A DNA stretch of 64,000 nucleotides from Persephonella atlantica (GCF_016617615.1 NZ_JAACYA010000002.1:744001-808000); one strand, 5' to 3'. Counted from the stretch's first letter, positions 54,276 through 62,341 are shown. The notes: generated by a model from the letters alone, not told the origin. Made by a program: numbers and translations.

Positions 54276-55627
54276 TGAAAAAGATTTATCAGAAACCTGT
54301 CATAACAAAACTGCAGACAGGGTTTATGAACAAGTTTGGCTCTTCCCCTCTGTATGCAAGGAAAGTCAGGACAGATATAGACGGGGTTCCCATTTCTGAG
54401 CTTGCGGAAAAATTTGGCTCTCCCTTATTCGTTATTTCAGAAAAACAGCTGAGAGAAAAATATAGACAGATATACAGCGCATTTGCCAACAGATATCCTA
54501 ACGTTCAGTTTGGATGGTCTTACAAAACAAATTATCTCAAGGCTGTATGTGCCGTTCTTCATCAGGAAGGAGCTATAGCAGAGGTTGTATCTGAGTTTGA
54601 GTATGAAAAAGCAAGAAATATAGGAATGGAAGGAAAAGATATTATCTTCAATGGTCCCCACAAAACTATAAATGCTTTAAAAAGGGCAGCTTTAGAGGGG
54701 GCAAAGATACATATAGACCACTTTGATGAGATTACAGACCTTGAGCATATTGCTGATGAAATAGGAAAACAGATAAAAGTTGCCATCAGAATAAACATGG
54801 ATACAGGAATTCATCCCCAGTGGGACAGATTTGGATTTAATTTAGAGACAGGTCAGGCTTTAGATGCTGTAAAAAGGATAGCATCTGGAGGAAAACTTGT
54901 ATTAAACGGTCTTCACTGCCACATAGGAACATTTATATTAGAGCCTGAAGCATACGGAAAAGAAGTTGAAAAAATGGTAAAGTTTGCATACGAGATTGAG
55001 GACAACTTTGGATTTAAGATAGAGTACTTGGACATTGGTGGGGGATTTCCATCAAAAAACAGATTGAAAGGTACGTATCTTCCCCCTGATGTGGCAGTTC
55101 CTCCTGTTGAGGAGTTTGCAGAAAAGATAACAGACAGTCTATACTCAAATCTCAGACCAGGAGATTTTCCCAAGCTTATTTTAGAAACAGGCAGAGCTAT
55201 TGTTGATGAGGCTGGGTATCTTATAACAACAGTGTTTGCATCAAAACGACTCCCTGATGGAAGGAAAGCATACATAGCAGATGCAGGGGTTAATCTGCTG
55301 TTTACAGCATTCTGGTACAAGTTCAATATAGAGATAGACAGGGAAGTGCAGGGAAGCAACGAACCATCTGTTATTTATGGTCCTCTATGTATGAATATAG
55401 ACATAATAGATGAAGGAACGATGCTGCCTCCTCTGAAAAGGGGAACAAGACTGATTTTTTCTCCTGTAGGAGCTTACAACAACACCCAGTGGATGCAGTT
55501 TATTGAGTACAGACCAAATGTTGTGATGGTGATGGAAGACCAGACAGTAGAAATTATAAGGGAAAAAGAAGACCTCTCTGACATTGAAAGAAGGGAGAGA
55601 CTTCCTGAAAGATTAAAAATAAAATAG
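54275..55627 (+). CDS. PLP-dependent decarboxylase (LysA/ODC group IV fold)
   Basis: 450 residues. The PLP lysine lies in FGWSYKTNYLKAV; also seen are GLHCHIGTFILEPEAY, LDIGGGFP (PLP phosphate), ETGRAIVDEAG (EPGR in relatives), GPLCMNIDIIDEG and FSPVGAYNN. These define the diaminopimelate/ornithine decarboxylase-like alanine-racemase fold. The specificity residues differ from LysA, so the substrate is uncertain. An N-terminal extension of about 25 residues (KKIYQKPVITKLQTG) precedes the core and resembles RiPP leaders. It overlaps the ATP-grasp gene by 1 base. Confidence 0.88.
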   Translation: MKKIYQKPVITKLQTGFMNKFGSSPLYARKVRTDIDGVPISELAEKFGSPLFVISEKQLREKYRQIYSAFANRYPNVQFGWSYKTNYLKAVCAVLHQEGAIAEVVSEFEYEKARNIGMEGKDIIFNGPHKTINALKRAALEGAKIHIDHFDEITDLEHIADEIGKQIKVAIRINMDTGIHPQWDRFGFNLETGQALDAVKRIASGGKLVLNGLHCHIGTFILEPEAYGKEVEKMVKFAYEIEDNFGFKIEYLDIGGGFPSKNRLKGTYLPPDVAVPPVEEFAEKITDSLYSNLRPGDFPKLILETGRAIVDEAGYLITTVFASKRLPDGRKAYIADAGVNLLFTAFWYKFNIEIDREVQGSNEPSVIYGPLCMNIDIIDEGTMLPPLKRGTRLIFSPVGAYNNTQWMQFIEYRPNVVMVMEDQTVEIIREKEDLSDIERRERLPERLKIK

Positions 55628-55631
55628 ATTT

Positions 55632-57719
55632 ATGGAAAAGATAAAAAAGCAGATAAAGGCAGTTTTAAACAGCTACTCTGAAATTCTGTTCCTTGAAAAT
55701 TCCGTGGCAGGATTTGTTATACTCCTTGCCACATTTCTAAACCCCAATTTAGGGGGAGCAGGTATCATAGCAATAATATCTGCATACCTGTTTGCGAGAT
55801 TTTTAGGTATCGGAGAAACATTCTTAAAGACAGGTTTTTACACATACAACTCTCTCCTTGTAGGACTGTCTATTGGATATCTGTTTAAACTGACGCCATT
55901 AACAGCCTTTTTTATTGTTGCATCAAGTATCACCACCCTGATTTTTTCTGTTATGCTGCACAGTATATTTTCCTACTATCTAAAAATTCCCATTCTCAGC
56001 CTGCCGTTTGTTGTGATAAGCTCAACAATCTATCTTGCAGTATCAAACTACACAAACCTTTTTGTAAACTCTCTTTACCCACACATTAATTTCTCATTTT
56101 TAGAAAATTACCTCCCCCTGTGGATTTCTGGTTTTTTTAAATCCCTTGGGACTATTCTGTTTTTACCTGATGTTTTTGTTGGGATTGTGTTTTCACTGGT
56201 TATACTGCTTGTGTCCCGTATTTTGTTTATGCTTTCTGTGATTGGCTACTACACAGGAACGATAACAGCTGCATTCTTAACAGGCTCTTTTGCTACAGCA
56301 TTCTCAGACATCAGCCATTTTAATTTCATACTGATTTCAATGGTTTTAGGAGGAATATTCCTTATCCCATCTATAAAATCCTACTTTATTGCAGTAACAG
56401 GAGTGATTATATCAACCATAGTGCTGTCTGCAATAAAAACCTTCTGGTCTTTTTACGGCATACCAGCCTTTACACTGCCGTTTAACTTTATATCCCTCAC
56501 ACTTATATATGTTCTTGGCCTTCTTGGATTTCCCTATGTGGCAAAGGTTATAAGGAAAACACCAGAAGAAACACTGGACTTCTACCTTACAAACATAAAA
56601 AGATACAGAGGCAGTTACAACACAATACATCTACCGTTCTCAGGCAGATGGACAGTATGGCAGGGATTTGACGGGAAATGGACTCACAAAGGGAACTGGA
56701 GATATGCATACGACTTTGTTATAACAGATGAAAGCGGAAAAACCTACCGTAATGATGGAAAACAGTTAACAGATTACTACGCATACCGCAAACCTGTTCT
56801 TTCTCCAGTAAGAGGTAGAGTAGTAAAGGTTATATCAGATCTTCCTGACAACCCTATCGGTCAGGTTGACAGGGAAAACAACTGGGGGAATTTAGTTATC
56901 ATATACGACCAGAGAGGATTCTATGTAGAAATATCCCATCTATCCCAAAACTCCATAAAAGTAAAAGAAGGAGACTGGGTAGAGGTGGGAACATTTCTTG
57001 GACTGTGTGGAAACTCTGGATACTCTCCACAACCTCACATACACATTCAAGTTCAGCCTTCTGCAGATATAGGCTCATACACACTCCCATTTAGCTTCGT
57101 AAGTTATATCAGTCAGAACCGCTTTTTCTCAAACGACCTTCCTAAGGAAGGCGAGATAGTAGAGCCTGTATTCCCTGATAAATCTATAGAAATTAAGATG
57201 ACATTTGTTTTAGATTACACATTTGAGTACGAGATTATAAAAGGAGAAAAAAGGGAAAATCTATCCCTTACAGTGAAAATGGCTCCAGACGGCACATTTT
57301 ACTTTGATTCAGGAAAAGGTCAGCTGTATTTTGGCAAACATGAGGGGACATTTTACTTTTACAGAATTGATGGTGAAGACCCTTACCTGAAGCTGTTTTT
57401 CCTTGCACTACCCCGGATGCCTCTGTTTTACAGGGAAGGCTTAAGATGGGAAGATTTTCTGCCGGTAAAAGTAGTTACTGGTGGAATAAAAAAATCATTA
57501 ATTCTGTTTTTCAGCTCTTTCAACCACAACCTGTCCCACATACAGTACACAGGAAAATTTGAAAAGAACATGAAAATAACAGGTAAGATAACATCAAAAC
57601 TGCTCAACATAAACGAAACAGTGCAGGTAGAATTAGATGAAACAGTTGGCATAAAAAGTATAAAATTTAAAGACACATACATAAAGCTCAAAAAGTTTAT
57701 CCACAGTAAGGAGGGCTAA
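55632..57719 (+). CDS. Urea-transporter-like membrane domain fused to M23 peptidase
   Basis: 695 residues. Residues ~1-310 are a UT-family channel with about ten helices (LATFLNPNLGGAGIIA, TGFYTYNSLLVGLSIGYL, FTLPFNFISLTLIY). Residues ~330-510 form an M23-like domain (HKGNWRYAYDF, EISHLSQNS, PQPHIHIQV), so zinc ligands are largely in place. A C-terminal beta-rich part of ~180 residues follows. Placing a channel and a peptidase in one protein suggests a peptide or small amine is cleaved and moved. It begins 4 bases after the decarboxylase gene. Confidence 0.88.
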   Translation: MEKIKKQIKAVLNSYSEILFLENSVAGFVILLATFLNPNLGGAGIIAIISAYLFARFLGIGETFLKTGFYTYNSLLVGLSIGYLFKLTPLTAFFIVASSITTLIFSVMLHSIFSYYLKIPILSLPFVVISSTIYLAVSNYTNLFVNSLYPHINFSFLENYLPLWISGFFKSLGTILFLPDVFVGIVFSLVILLVSRILFMLSVIGYYTGTITAAFLTGSFATAFSDISHFNFILISMVLGGIFLIPSIKSYFIAVTGVIISTIVLSAIKTFWSFYGIPAFTLPFNFISLTLIYVLGLLGFPYVAKVIRKTPEETLDFYLTNIKRYRGSYNTIHLPFSGRWTVWQGFDGKWTHKGNWRYAYDFVITDESGKTYRNDGKQLTDYYAYRKPVLSPVRGRVVKVISDLPDNPIGQVDRENNWGNLVIIYDQRGFYVEISHLSQNSIKVKEGDWVEVGTFLGLCGNSGYSPQPHIHIQVQPSADIGSYTLPFSFVSYISQNRFFSNDLPKEGEIVEPVFPDKSIEIKMTFVLDYTFEYEIIKGEKRENLSLTVKMAPDGTFYFDSGKGQLYFGKHEGTFYFYRIDGEDPYLKLFFLALPRMPLFYREGLRWEDFLPVKVVTGGIKKSLILFFSSFNHNLSHIQYTGKFEKNMKITGKITSKLLNINETVQVELDETVGIKSIKFKDTYIKLKKFIHSKEG

Positions 57720-57720
57720 A

Positions 57721-58638
57721 ATGAAAAAGCTTGCAACAGTTTTAATCTCTGCTGTTATGGCTACAGCATCACATGCAGAAGATGTGCTGATAAATACTTC
57801 CTTTTACGGCAGCTATATAGACTACTCATCCTCTGCCGTTAAAGATGACGGATACATAGGGGGCGTTTACGGATACGCTGGCATAGGCCTTGAACATTCT
57901 ATAGAAGGAGAGATTGATTACACAAAGATAAACTACACAGGAAGTGGAAGCCTGAAGCAGTGGGATTTTACTGTTCTATACACTAACTACTCAGTAAAAA
58001 ACACAAAAGTAAGAATAGGCGGGCATTACATAAGCAGTGATGATTCTGCTACTGACGGCGGTATTATCCTGACAGGAGGATACGAGTTTTATACACTAAA
58101 CAGCTACAATTACAGTATAGACATAGCCCTGTCATACTACGACAATTACAACATAGAAAAAACATACATAAGAAACATATACAGAGGTATGGGAAGGGGC
58201 AGTTTTTCTTATACTACAAACACAACAGGACTGTGGGTTTACCAGATTTCCCCAAAATTTGGTTATTCGTTTCCTGGAACATCTGCAGGAGATATATATT
58301 TAGAGACAAGAGGATACTACATAAGGCTTTCAGATGATGTAGGTTTTGGCAAAAATTTCTTTTCTGTTGAAGGCAGTTTAAACATTGATGCAGGAATGTT
58401 TGGTTTCAATCTTTACGGATGGATTGGAGAGCAGGAATTTGCAGTTAAGAAATACGGATTTGCTGTTTACAACCTGTCTGAAAAATATAAAAACGGATTT
58501 GGTGCATCTATAAGATACAAAATGTCTGAAAACTCCTCAATAACTGTAGGCCTAAAGAGAGAAACATTCAGAGAGTTAGATAATCCTTCTGACGTAAAAA
58601 CAACATCACTGTACTTTTTAGCGGGGGTTAACTTCTGA
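57721..58638 (+). CDS. Outer-membrane beta-barrel protein
   Basis: 305 residues with a signal peptide (MKKLATVLISAVMATASHA) and aromatic-rich alternating strands ending in LYFLAGVNF, a beta-barrel terminus. No family recognised. AAGGAGGG lies in the 3' end of the preceding gene, and the start is 1 base after its stop. It overlaps the TPR gene by 1 base. It could be the outer-membrane exit or receptor of this operon (inference). Confidence 0.8.
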   Translation: MKKLATVLISAVMATASHAEDVLINTSFYGSYIDYSSSAVKDDGYIGGVYGYAGIGLEHSIEGEIDYTKINYTGSGSLKQWDFTVLYTNYSVKNTKVRIGGHYISSDDSATDGGIILTGGYEFYTLNSYNYSIDIALSYYDNYNIEKTYIRNIYRGMGRGSFSYTTNTTGLWVYQISPKFGYSFPGTSAGDIYLETRGYYIRLSDDVGFGKNFFSVEGSLNIDAGMFGFNLYGWIGEQEFAVKKYGFAVYNLSEKYKNGFGASIRYKMSENSSITVGLKRETFRELDNPSDVKTTSLYFLAGVNF

Positions 58639-59246
58639 TGATAAGGATGGCTGTGCTTACAATCCTGCTGCTGATTAACGGCTCATATGCACTTGAGTAT
58701 CAGGAGATAAAAAAATCCTACTACCGCTCGTATCAGTACGAAAAAACAGGAGATTACGAAAACGCAATAAAAGCTCTTATGTTTGTTTACAACGAGTATC
58801 CTGACGGATACACAGTAAATCTCAGACTGGGATGGCTTTACTATCTGATGAAAAGGTATGCAAACTCGGTGTTTCACTACAAAAAGGCTATAAAGGCTGC
58901 ACCATACTCTGTGGAAGCAAAGCTGGGATACACACTTCCATTACTTGCCCAGAAAAAGTTCTCAGAAGTTGAAAGTATATGTTATCAGATAATCAATACT
59001 GACTTTTACAACTATTACGGAAATCTACGGCTGAGCTATGCCCTCAGAATGGAAAAAAAGTACGAAACTGCTGTAAAAATAGCACAGAAAATGCTTGCTC
59101 TCTATCCTACAGATATAAACTTTCTGATGGAGCTGGCTCTGTCTAAGTTTTCGTTAGGAAAAAAGGAAGAAGCTAAGAAAATATTTTTAGATGTACTGAT
59201 TTTAGACCCGGAAAATATCACTGCCAGAGAGTACCTGAAATACTAA
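58638..59246 (+). CDS. Periplasmic TPR protein
   Basis: 202 residues: a signal peptide (MIRMAVLTILLLINGSYA) and four to five TPR hairpins (YQYEKTGDYENAIKALMFVYNEYPDG, LRLGWLYYLMKRYANSVFHYKKAIKAAP). It is the last gene of the operon, coupled by a 1-base overlap to the barrel gene. A scaffold joining the barrel and the UT-M23 protein is plausible (inference). Confidence 0.83.
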   Translation: MIRMAVLTILLLINGSYALEYQEIKKSYYRSYQYEKTGDYENAIKALMFVYNEYPDGYTVNLRLGWLYYLMKRYANSVFHYKKAIKAAPYSVEAKLGYTLPLLAQKKFSEVESICYQIINTDFYNYYGNLRLSYALRMEKKYETAVKIAQKMLALYPTDINFLMELALSKFSLGKKEEAKKIFLDVLILDPENITAREYLKY

Positions 59247-59301
59247 GGTAAATCATAAACAGCATATAATACGAAAATTAGATTTATAAGGGAAGGTGGT
59301 G

Positions 59302-59586
59302 GTGAGTTTGAAGAAGGTCGTGATAGAAGTCTTAGAGCTAAAAAGCTGTCCTGAGTGTCATAAACTAATCAAAGTGTTACAAGAAGTCCTGTCTGAGATA
59401 GAAGATATGAAAGATACGATTGAGGTTGTTTTTTTAGACCTTTTTGACCATAACAGCCGTATAAATGAGCTTGGTATGTATCAGTGTCCAGCCCTTGCAA
59501 TAAATGGAGATATCCGTTTTATGGGAGAGATTCCCCATAAAGAAGAGCTTAAATCACTGATTGTTTCAGAGATTCTATCCCATTAA
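59302..59586 (+). CDS. Thioredoxin-like small protein with CPEC
   Basis: About 94 residues with a CxxC active site (ELKSCPECHKLIKVLQEVL) and a cis-Pro region YQCPALAIN, typical of glutaredoxin/thioredoxin-fold proteins. Possible starts are GTG at 59296, 59299 or 59302 and TTG at 59308; AAGGTGG (59293-59299) fits the last two best. A disulfide or metal-sulfur role is likely. It is followed at once by the replication origin. Confidence 0.8.
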   Translation: MSLKKVVIEVLELKSCPECHKLIKVLQEVLSEIEDMKDTIEVVFLDLFDHNSRINELGMYQCPALAINGDIRFMGEIPHKEELKSLIVSEILSH

Positions 59587-59621
59587 TTTTTTCTTTTATT
59601 TTTTTGTTTTTAAAAATATAT

Positions 59622-59639
59622 TAATAAGAATAATAATAG
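59622..59639. other. DnaA-trio element
   Basis: TAATAAGAATAATAATAG reads, from the DnaA boxes outward on the top strand 3' to 5', as six triplets GAT, AAT, AAT, AAG, AAT, AAT. It is separated by CC from the first DnaA box and adjoins the AT-rich segment. This is the basal-unwinding layout described for Bacillus subtilis. Confidence 0.75.
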
Positions 59640-59795
59640 CCTGTGGATATGTGGATAACTCAAATTATCCTTTGTTTTTCAATAACTTATAAAGAGAAAA
59701 AAATGTGGATAACCTGTGGATAACATGTGGATAACTCAAATTTTAAAAAGTTCTTATATTACAACACTTACAGGTCAGTAACTACTAACTTTTCT

Positions 59796-59826
59796 TATTT
59801 ATCAATCACTTAACCCTGTGGATAAC
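59796..59826 (+). repeat. 31-base direct repeat in oriC, copy 1
   Basis: Begins TATTTATCAATCACTTAACC and ends with a DnaA box (TGTGGATAAC). Identical to 59935-59965. Confidence 0.95.
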
Positions 59827-59934
59827 TTTCTAAAGTAAGCCGAGTTATCCACAGAATTTCTTGAGTTATCCACAATTTTTGCCGAGTTATCCACAACGAT
59901 TTTTTGAAAATGTGGATAACTTTTTGGTTTTTTA

Positions 59935-59965
59935 TATTTATCAATCACTTAACCCTGTGGATAAC
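59935..59965 (+). repeat. 31-base direct repeat in oriC, copy 2
   Basis: Exact copy of 59796-59826, 139 bases further on, again ending with a DnaA box. It abuts the pair of boxes next to the folK stop. Confidence 0.95.
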
Positions 59966-59975
59966 CTGTGGATAA

Positions 59976-60452
59976 CTACAGTTTCTTTATGATGCTTCTG
60001 TGTTTTAGGTTTAGTAGTAGCTCTTTTACTGTTTTTCTCAGGACAGGATGCAGAAAGTCAGGTTGAATGTCTGACAGTGGTTTCAGGACAAAATCCCTTT
60101 CGTGAGCTCTTGGATGGGGTATAATCAGCTCTCTTGTTTCTATTATAGTTTTTCCATAAAAAATGATGTCTATGTCAATCTCCCTTGGACCCCAGCGGAA
60201 CCTTTTTATTCTGCCTGTCTTTTCTTCTATTTCTTTTAGTTTTCTGAATAACTTTTCTGGAGAAAGCTCTGTAAACCCTGACACAACTGTGTTGAAAAAA
60301 TCTGGCTGATTTTCATACCCAACAGCCTTTGATACATATATTGGAGCAACAGATATTTCTGTCATTATCTGCGAAATATACTTTATGGCTGTATCTATAT
60401 TCTTTTTTCTGTCTCCCACATTTGAGCCCAGACCTATAAAAACTTTTTCCAA
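59976..60452 (-). CDS. folK: HPPK, 6-hydroxymethyl-dihydropterin pyrophosphokinase
   Basis: 158 residues: FIGLGSNVGDRKKNI, the RFRWGPREIDIDIIFYG metal/pterin site and IIPHPRAHERDFVLKPL. It makes the folate pterin precursor. TTG start with GGAAG upstream. Its TAG stop directly abuts the last DnaA box of oriC. The divergent L,D-transpeptidase starts 30 bases away. Confidence 0.95.
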   Translation of the reverse strand: MEKVFIGLGSNVGDRKKNIDTAIKYISQIMTEISVAPIYVSKAVGYENQPDFFNTVVSGFTELSPEKLFRKLKEIEEKTGRIKRFRWGPREIDIDIIFYGKTIIETRELIIPHPRAHERDFVLKPLSDIQPDFLHPVLRKTVKELLLNLKHRSIIKKL

Positions 60453-60481
60453 TGCTTCTTCCTGAATGTTAAAATTATTGT

Positions 60482-61759
60482 ATGATTAGAACTATTTTAT
60501 CAGCATTTTTGATATTTTCGTTTGCTTATGGATACGATATAGATACTCTTTTAGATGAGGCTCTGAAAGAAGTTGAGATAGAAAGTTCAGAAAAGTATTA
60601 CAACCTTGCTTTAAAGCTGTTTAACGAAGGACTTTACAGACAGGCTGTAAAAAATGGAGAGATATTTTTAGATAAAAACAATGCAGACATTAAAAAGTTA
60701 GATAACATAGTTTTGCTTCTGGCTGTTTCTTACTTCCTGACAGAAAAAAAGGATAAACTTTTTAATCTGTTTCTTCAGTACTACAGTTCAAACATATCAG
60801 AGGATACAAGAAAAAAGCTGTTTATATATACAAACAATCTGCTTGTAAGAAAAGGAGATTGGAAGCGGCTGAAGATACTAAGAAGTAAGGGAAAAGGTTT
60901 ATTTAAACATAGTAAGCATTCAATCAATCTATCTGGTATATTCTCCCAGTTTGATCCTGGAGTAAATATATTCAGACTTCATATAGGGAATATCATAGGT
61001 GAGAACAGTATATTTTTTGCCCGGAAAAATCTTACCCTTATAGAGATTGCAAAGATGCTGGATATGGGTTATGACGAGCTGAAGATTGCAAATCCCCATA
61101 TAGACCCATTTGATATCCAGAAAGGAGAAGCTGTTTTTGTACCAAGAAAGAGAATACTTCCTGAGAAGGATTTTGAGTTTGGGACTGTTTATATAAATCT
61201 GTCAGAAAAGAGGCTTTACTATCCGTTAATTATTGATGGAGAGCCATACGTTATAACATTTCCTGTTGGGATAGGAAGAGACAATGCAAAGTCTCCCATA
61301 GGGCAGTTTAAAATCACTCAGAAAAAAGAAAATCCAGAATGGGTGGTTCCACAGTCTATAAGGGAAGAAGACCCCACTCTGCCTTCAGTTGTTCCTCCTG
61401 GACCAGATAATCCCCTTGGTATAAGGGCTATGAGGCTTGGTTATACAGAGTATCTCCTTCATGGTACAAGTAAGCGGTTTGGGATAGGTATGAAAGTGAG
61501 TCACGGGTGTATAAGGATGTACAACAAGGATGTAAAAAGGCTGTTTGACATTGTGAAAAAAGGAACGAAGGTGGTCATAACAGAAAAAAATTACAAGTTT
61601 TATAAAGACAGTAGATTTTACATAGAAATTTTTGAGCTAAAACCAGAAGACAAGATGGAAATTATAAGTTTCCTTAAAGAAAAAAATATAAAACTATCAC
61701 CTTATCTTTTACAGTTCTACAACAGAGAAAAGAGGGGATATGCCATCCCCCTCCTTTAA
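60482..61759 (+). CDS. L,D-transpeptidase with helical N-terminal domain and LysM-like segment
   Basis: 425 residues with a signal peptide (MIRTILSAFLIFSFAYG). An all-helical TPR-like part spans ~20-150; a LysM-like segment (LTLIEIAKMLDMGYDELKIANPHIDP then VFVPRK) spans ~185-230. The YkuD domain has SPIGQFKIT, YLLHGTSKRFG and the catalytic SHGCIRM. It cross-links peptidoglycan or attaches proteins to it. No ribosome site is visible; a TAAAAT just upstream suggests a leaderless transcript (weak). Confidence 0.9.
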   Translation: MIRTILSAFLIFSFAYGYDIDTLLDEALKEVEIESSEKYYNLALKLFNEGLYRQAVKNGEIFLDKNNADIKKLDNIVLLLAVSYFLTEKKDKLFNLFLQYYSSNISEDTRKKLFIYTNNLLVRKGDWKRLKILRSKGKGLFKHSKHSINLSGIFSQFDPGVNIFRLHIGNIIGENSIFFARKNLTLIEIAKMLDMGYDELKIANPHIDPFDIQKGEAVFVPRKRILPEKDFEFGTVYINLSEKRLYYPLIIDGEPYVITFPVGIGRDNAKSPIGQFKITQKKENPEWVVPQSIREEDPTLPSVVPPGPDNPLGIRAMRLGYTEYLLHGTSKRFGIGMKVSHGCIRMYNKDVKRLFDIVKKGTKVVITEKNYKFYKDSRFYIEIFELKPEDKMEIISFLKEKNIKLSPYLLQFYNREKRGYAIPLL

Positions 61760-61762
61760 AGT

Positions 61763-62155
61763 TTACTTTGCAAGAGATTTTCTCATTACCCTTTCGATAT
61801 TTTCAGACAGTCTGTCAAGCTTTGCTTCCAAAGCATCTACCCTGTCTTTTAGTCCTCTGATTGCTGCTGCATTCTTTTCAGCCTTTTCGTCTACAGCTTT
61901 AATCTGATTTTTGATATCTGCATGCTCAGCTTCCATATTCCCAACCTTTGTTTCAAGGTCTGAAATTCTGCCAACAATCTTTGGATGTTCTGTTTTGTGC
62001 ATCTGTTCCATCTGGCTTATTTTACCTTCCAAAGCGTTCAGTTTCTCCAGTATTTTAGCATCCTGCTCATCAACGTATGATTTTGACGCACATCCTGTGA
62101 GAACAGCAGCAGAAACTCCTAAAACAACTGCACCTTTTAAAAATTTGCTTAACAT
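61763..62155 (-). CDS. Lpp-like coiled-coil lipoprotein
   Basis: 130 residues: a lipoprotein signal with LTGC (Cys22), then a long coiled coil (YVDEQDAKILEKLNALEGKISQMEQMHKTEHPK, VGNMEAEHADIKNQIKAVDEKAEKNAAAIRGLKDRVDALEAKLDRL) ending RKSLAK. It resembles Lpp/Alanine-zipper lipoproteins with a C-terminal Lys that could be linked to peptidoglycan by an L,D-transpeptidase such as the convergent neighbour 3 bases away. ATG 62155 has AAGGAGG upstream; a 14-residue longer start is unlikely. Confidence 0.85.
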   Translation of the reverse strand: MLSKFLKGAVVLGVSAAVLTGCASKSYVDEQDAKILEKLNALEGKISQMEQMHKTEHPKIVGRISDLETKVGNMEAEHADIKNQIKAVDEKAEKNAAAIRGLKDRVDALEAKLDRLSENIERVMRKSLAK

Positions 62156-62300
62156 ATCTAACCTCCTTGTATATTTGTTTATTATTAAGTTTAACACAAA
62201 AAATACATCTTCTTGTACATTACTGCATTGTCTTTATTCAGATATTGTAATAAAATATAAACAGCTACCCTCCTAAAAGTGTTGACCGAATCTGCCACCT

Positions 62301-62331
62301 GAGGTACCTTATAGGTGCCTCATCTTTTTTT
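62301..62331 (+). terminator. Terminator-like hairpin upstream of kdsC
   Basis: GAGGTACC (62301-62308), loop TTATA, GGTGCCTC (62314-62321) with one G-T pair, followed by ATCTTTTTTT. It ends 10 bases before the kdsC ATG. There is no plus-strand gene in the 500 bases before it, so it may be a leader attenuator or the end of a short RNA. Confidence 0.65.
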
Positions 62332-62341
62332 CGGTGAAAGG

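Larger units (their letters stand above)
59587..59975. other. Chromosomal replication origin (oriC)
   Basis: A 389-base gene-free segment with 11 perfect DnaA boxes (TTATCCACA or its complement). On the minus strand: 59650-59658, 59704-59712, 59715-59723, 59726-59734, 59817-59825, 59911-59919, 59956-59964 and 59967-59975. On the plus strand: 59845-59853, 59866-59874 and 59887-59895. A degenerate box TGTGGATAT is at 59642-59650. An AT-rich unwinding region occupies 59587-59639. No dnaA, dnaN or gyrB lies next to it in the window. Confidence 0.92.

Noticed and set aside
54275-55627. Ordinary lysA of lysine biosynthesis
   Set aside because: The fold fits, but the EPGR and substrate-loop residues are altered, there is an N-terminal extension, and the operon is not a lysine operon. 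It is not excluded that it acts on diaminopimelate.
59587-59975. Plasmid iteron-type origin
   Set aside because: The repeats are canonical DnaA boxes with a DnaA-trio; no rep gene is in the window and the neighbours are chromosomal housekeeping genes.
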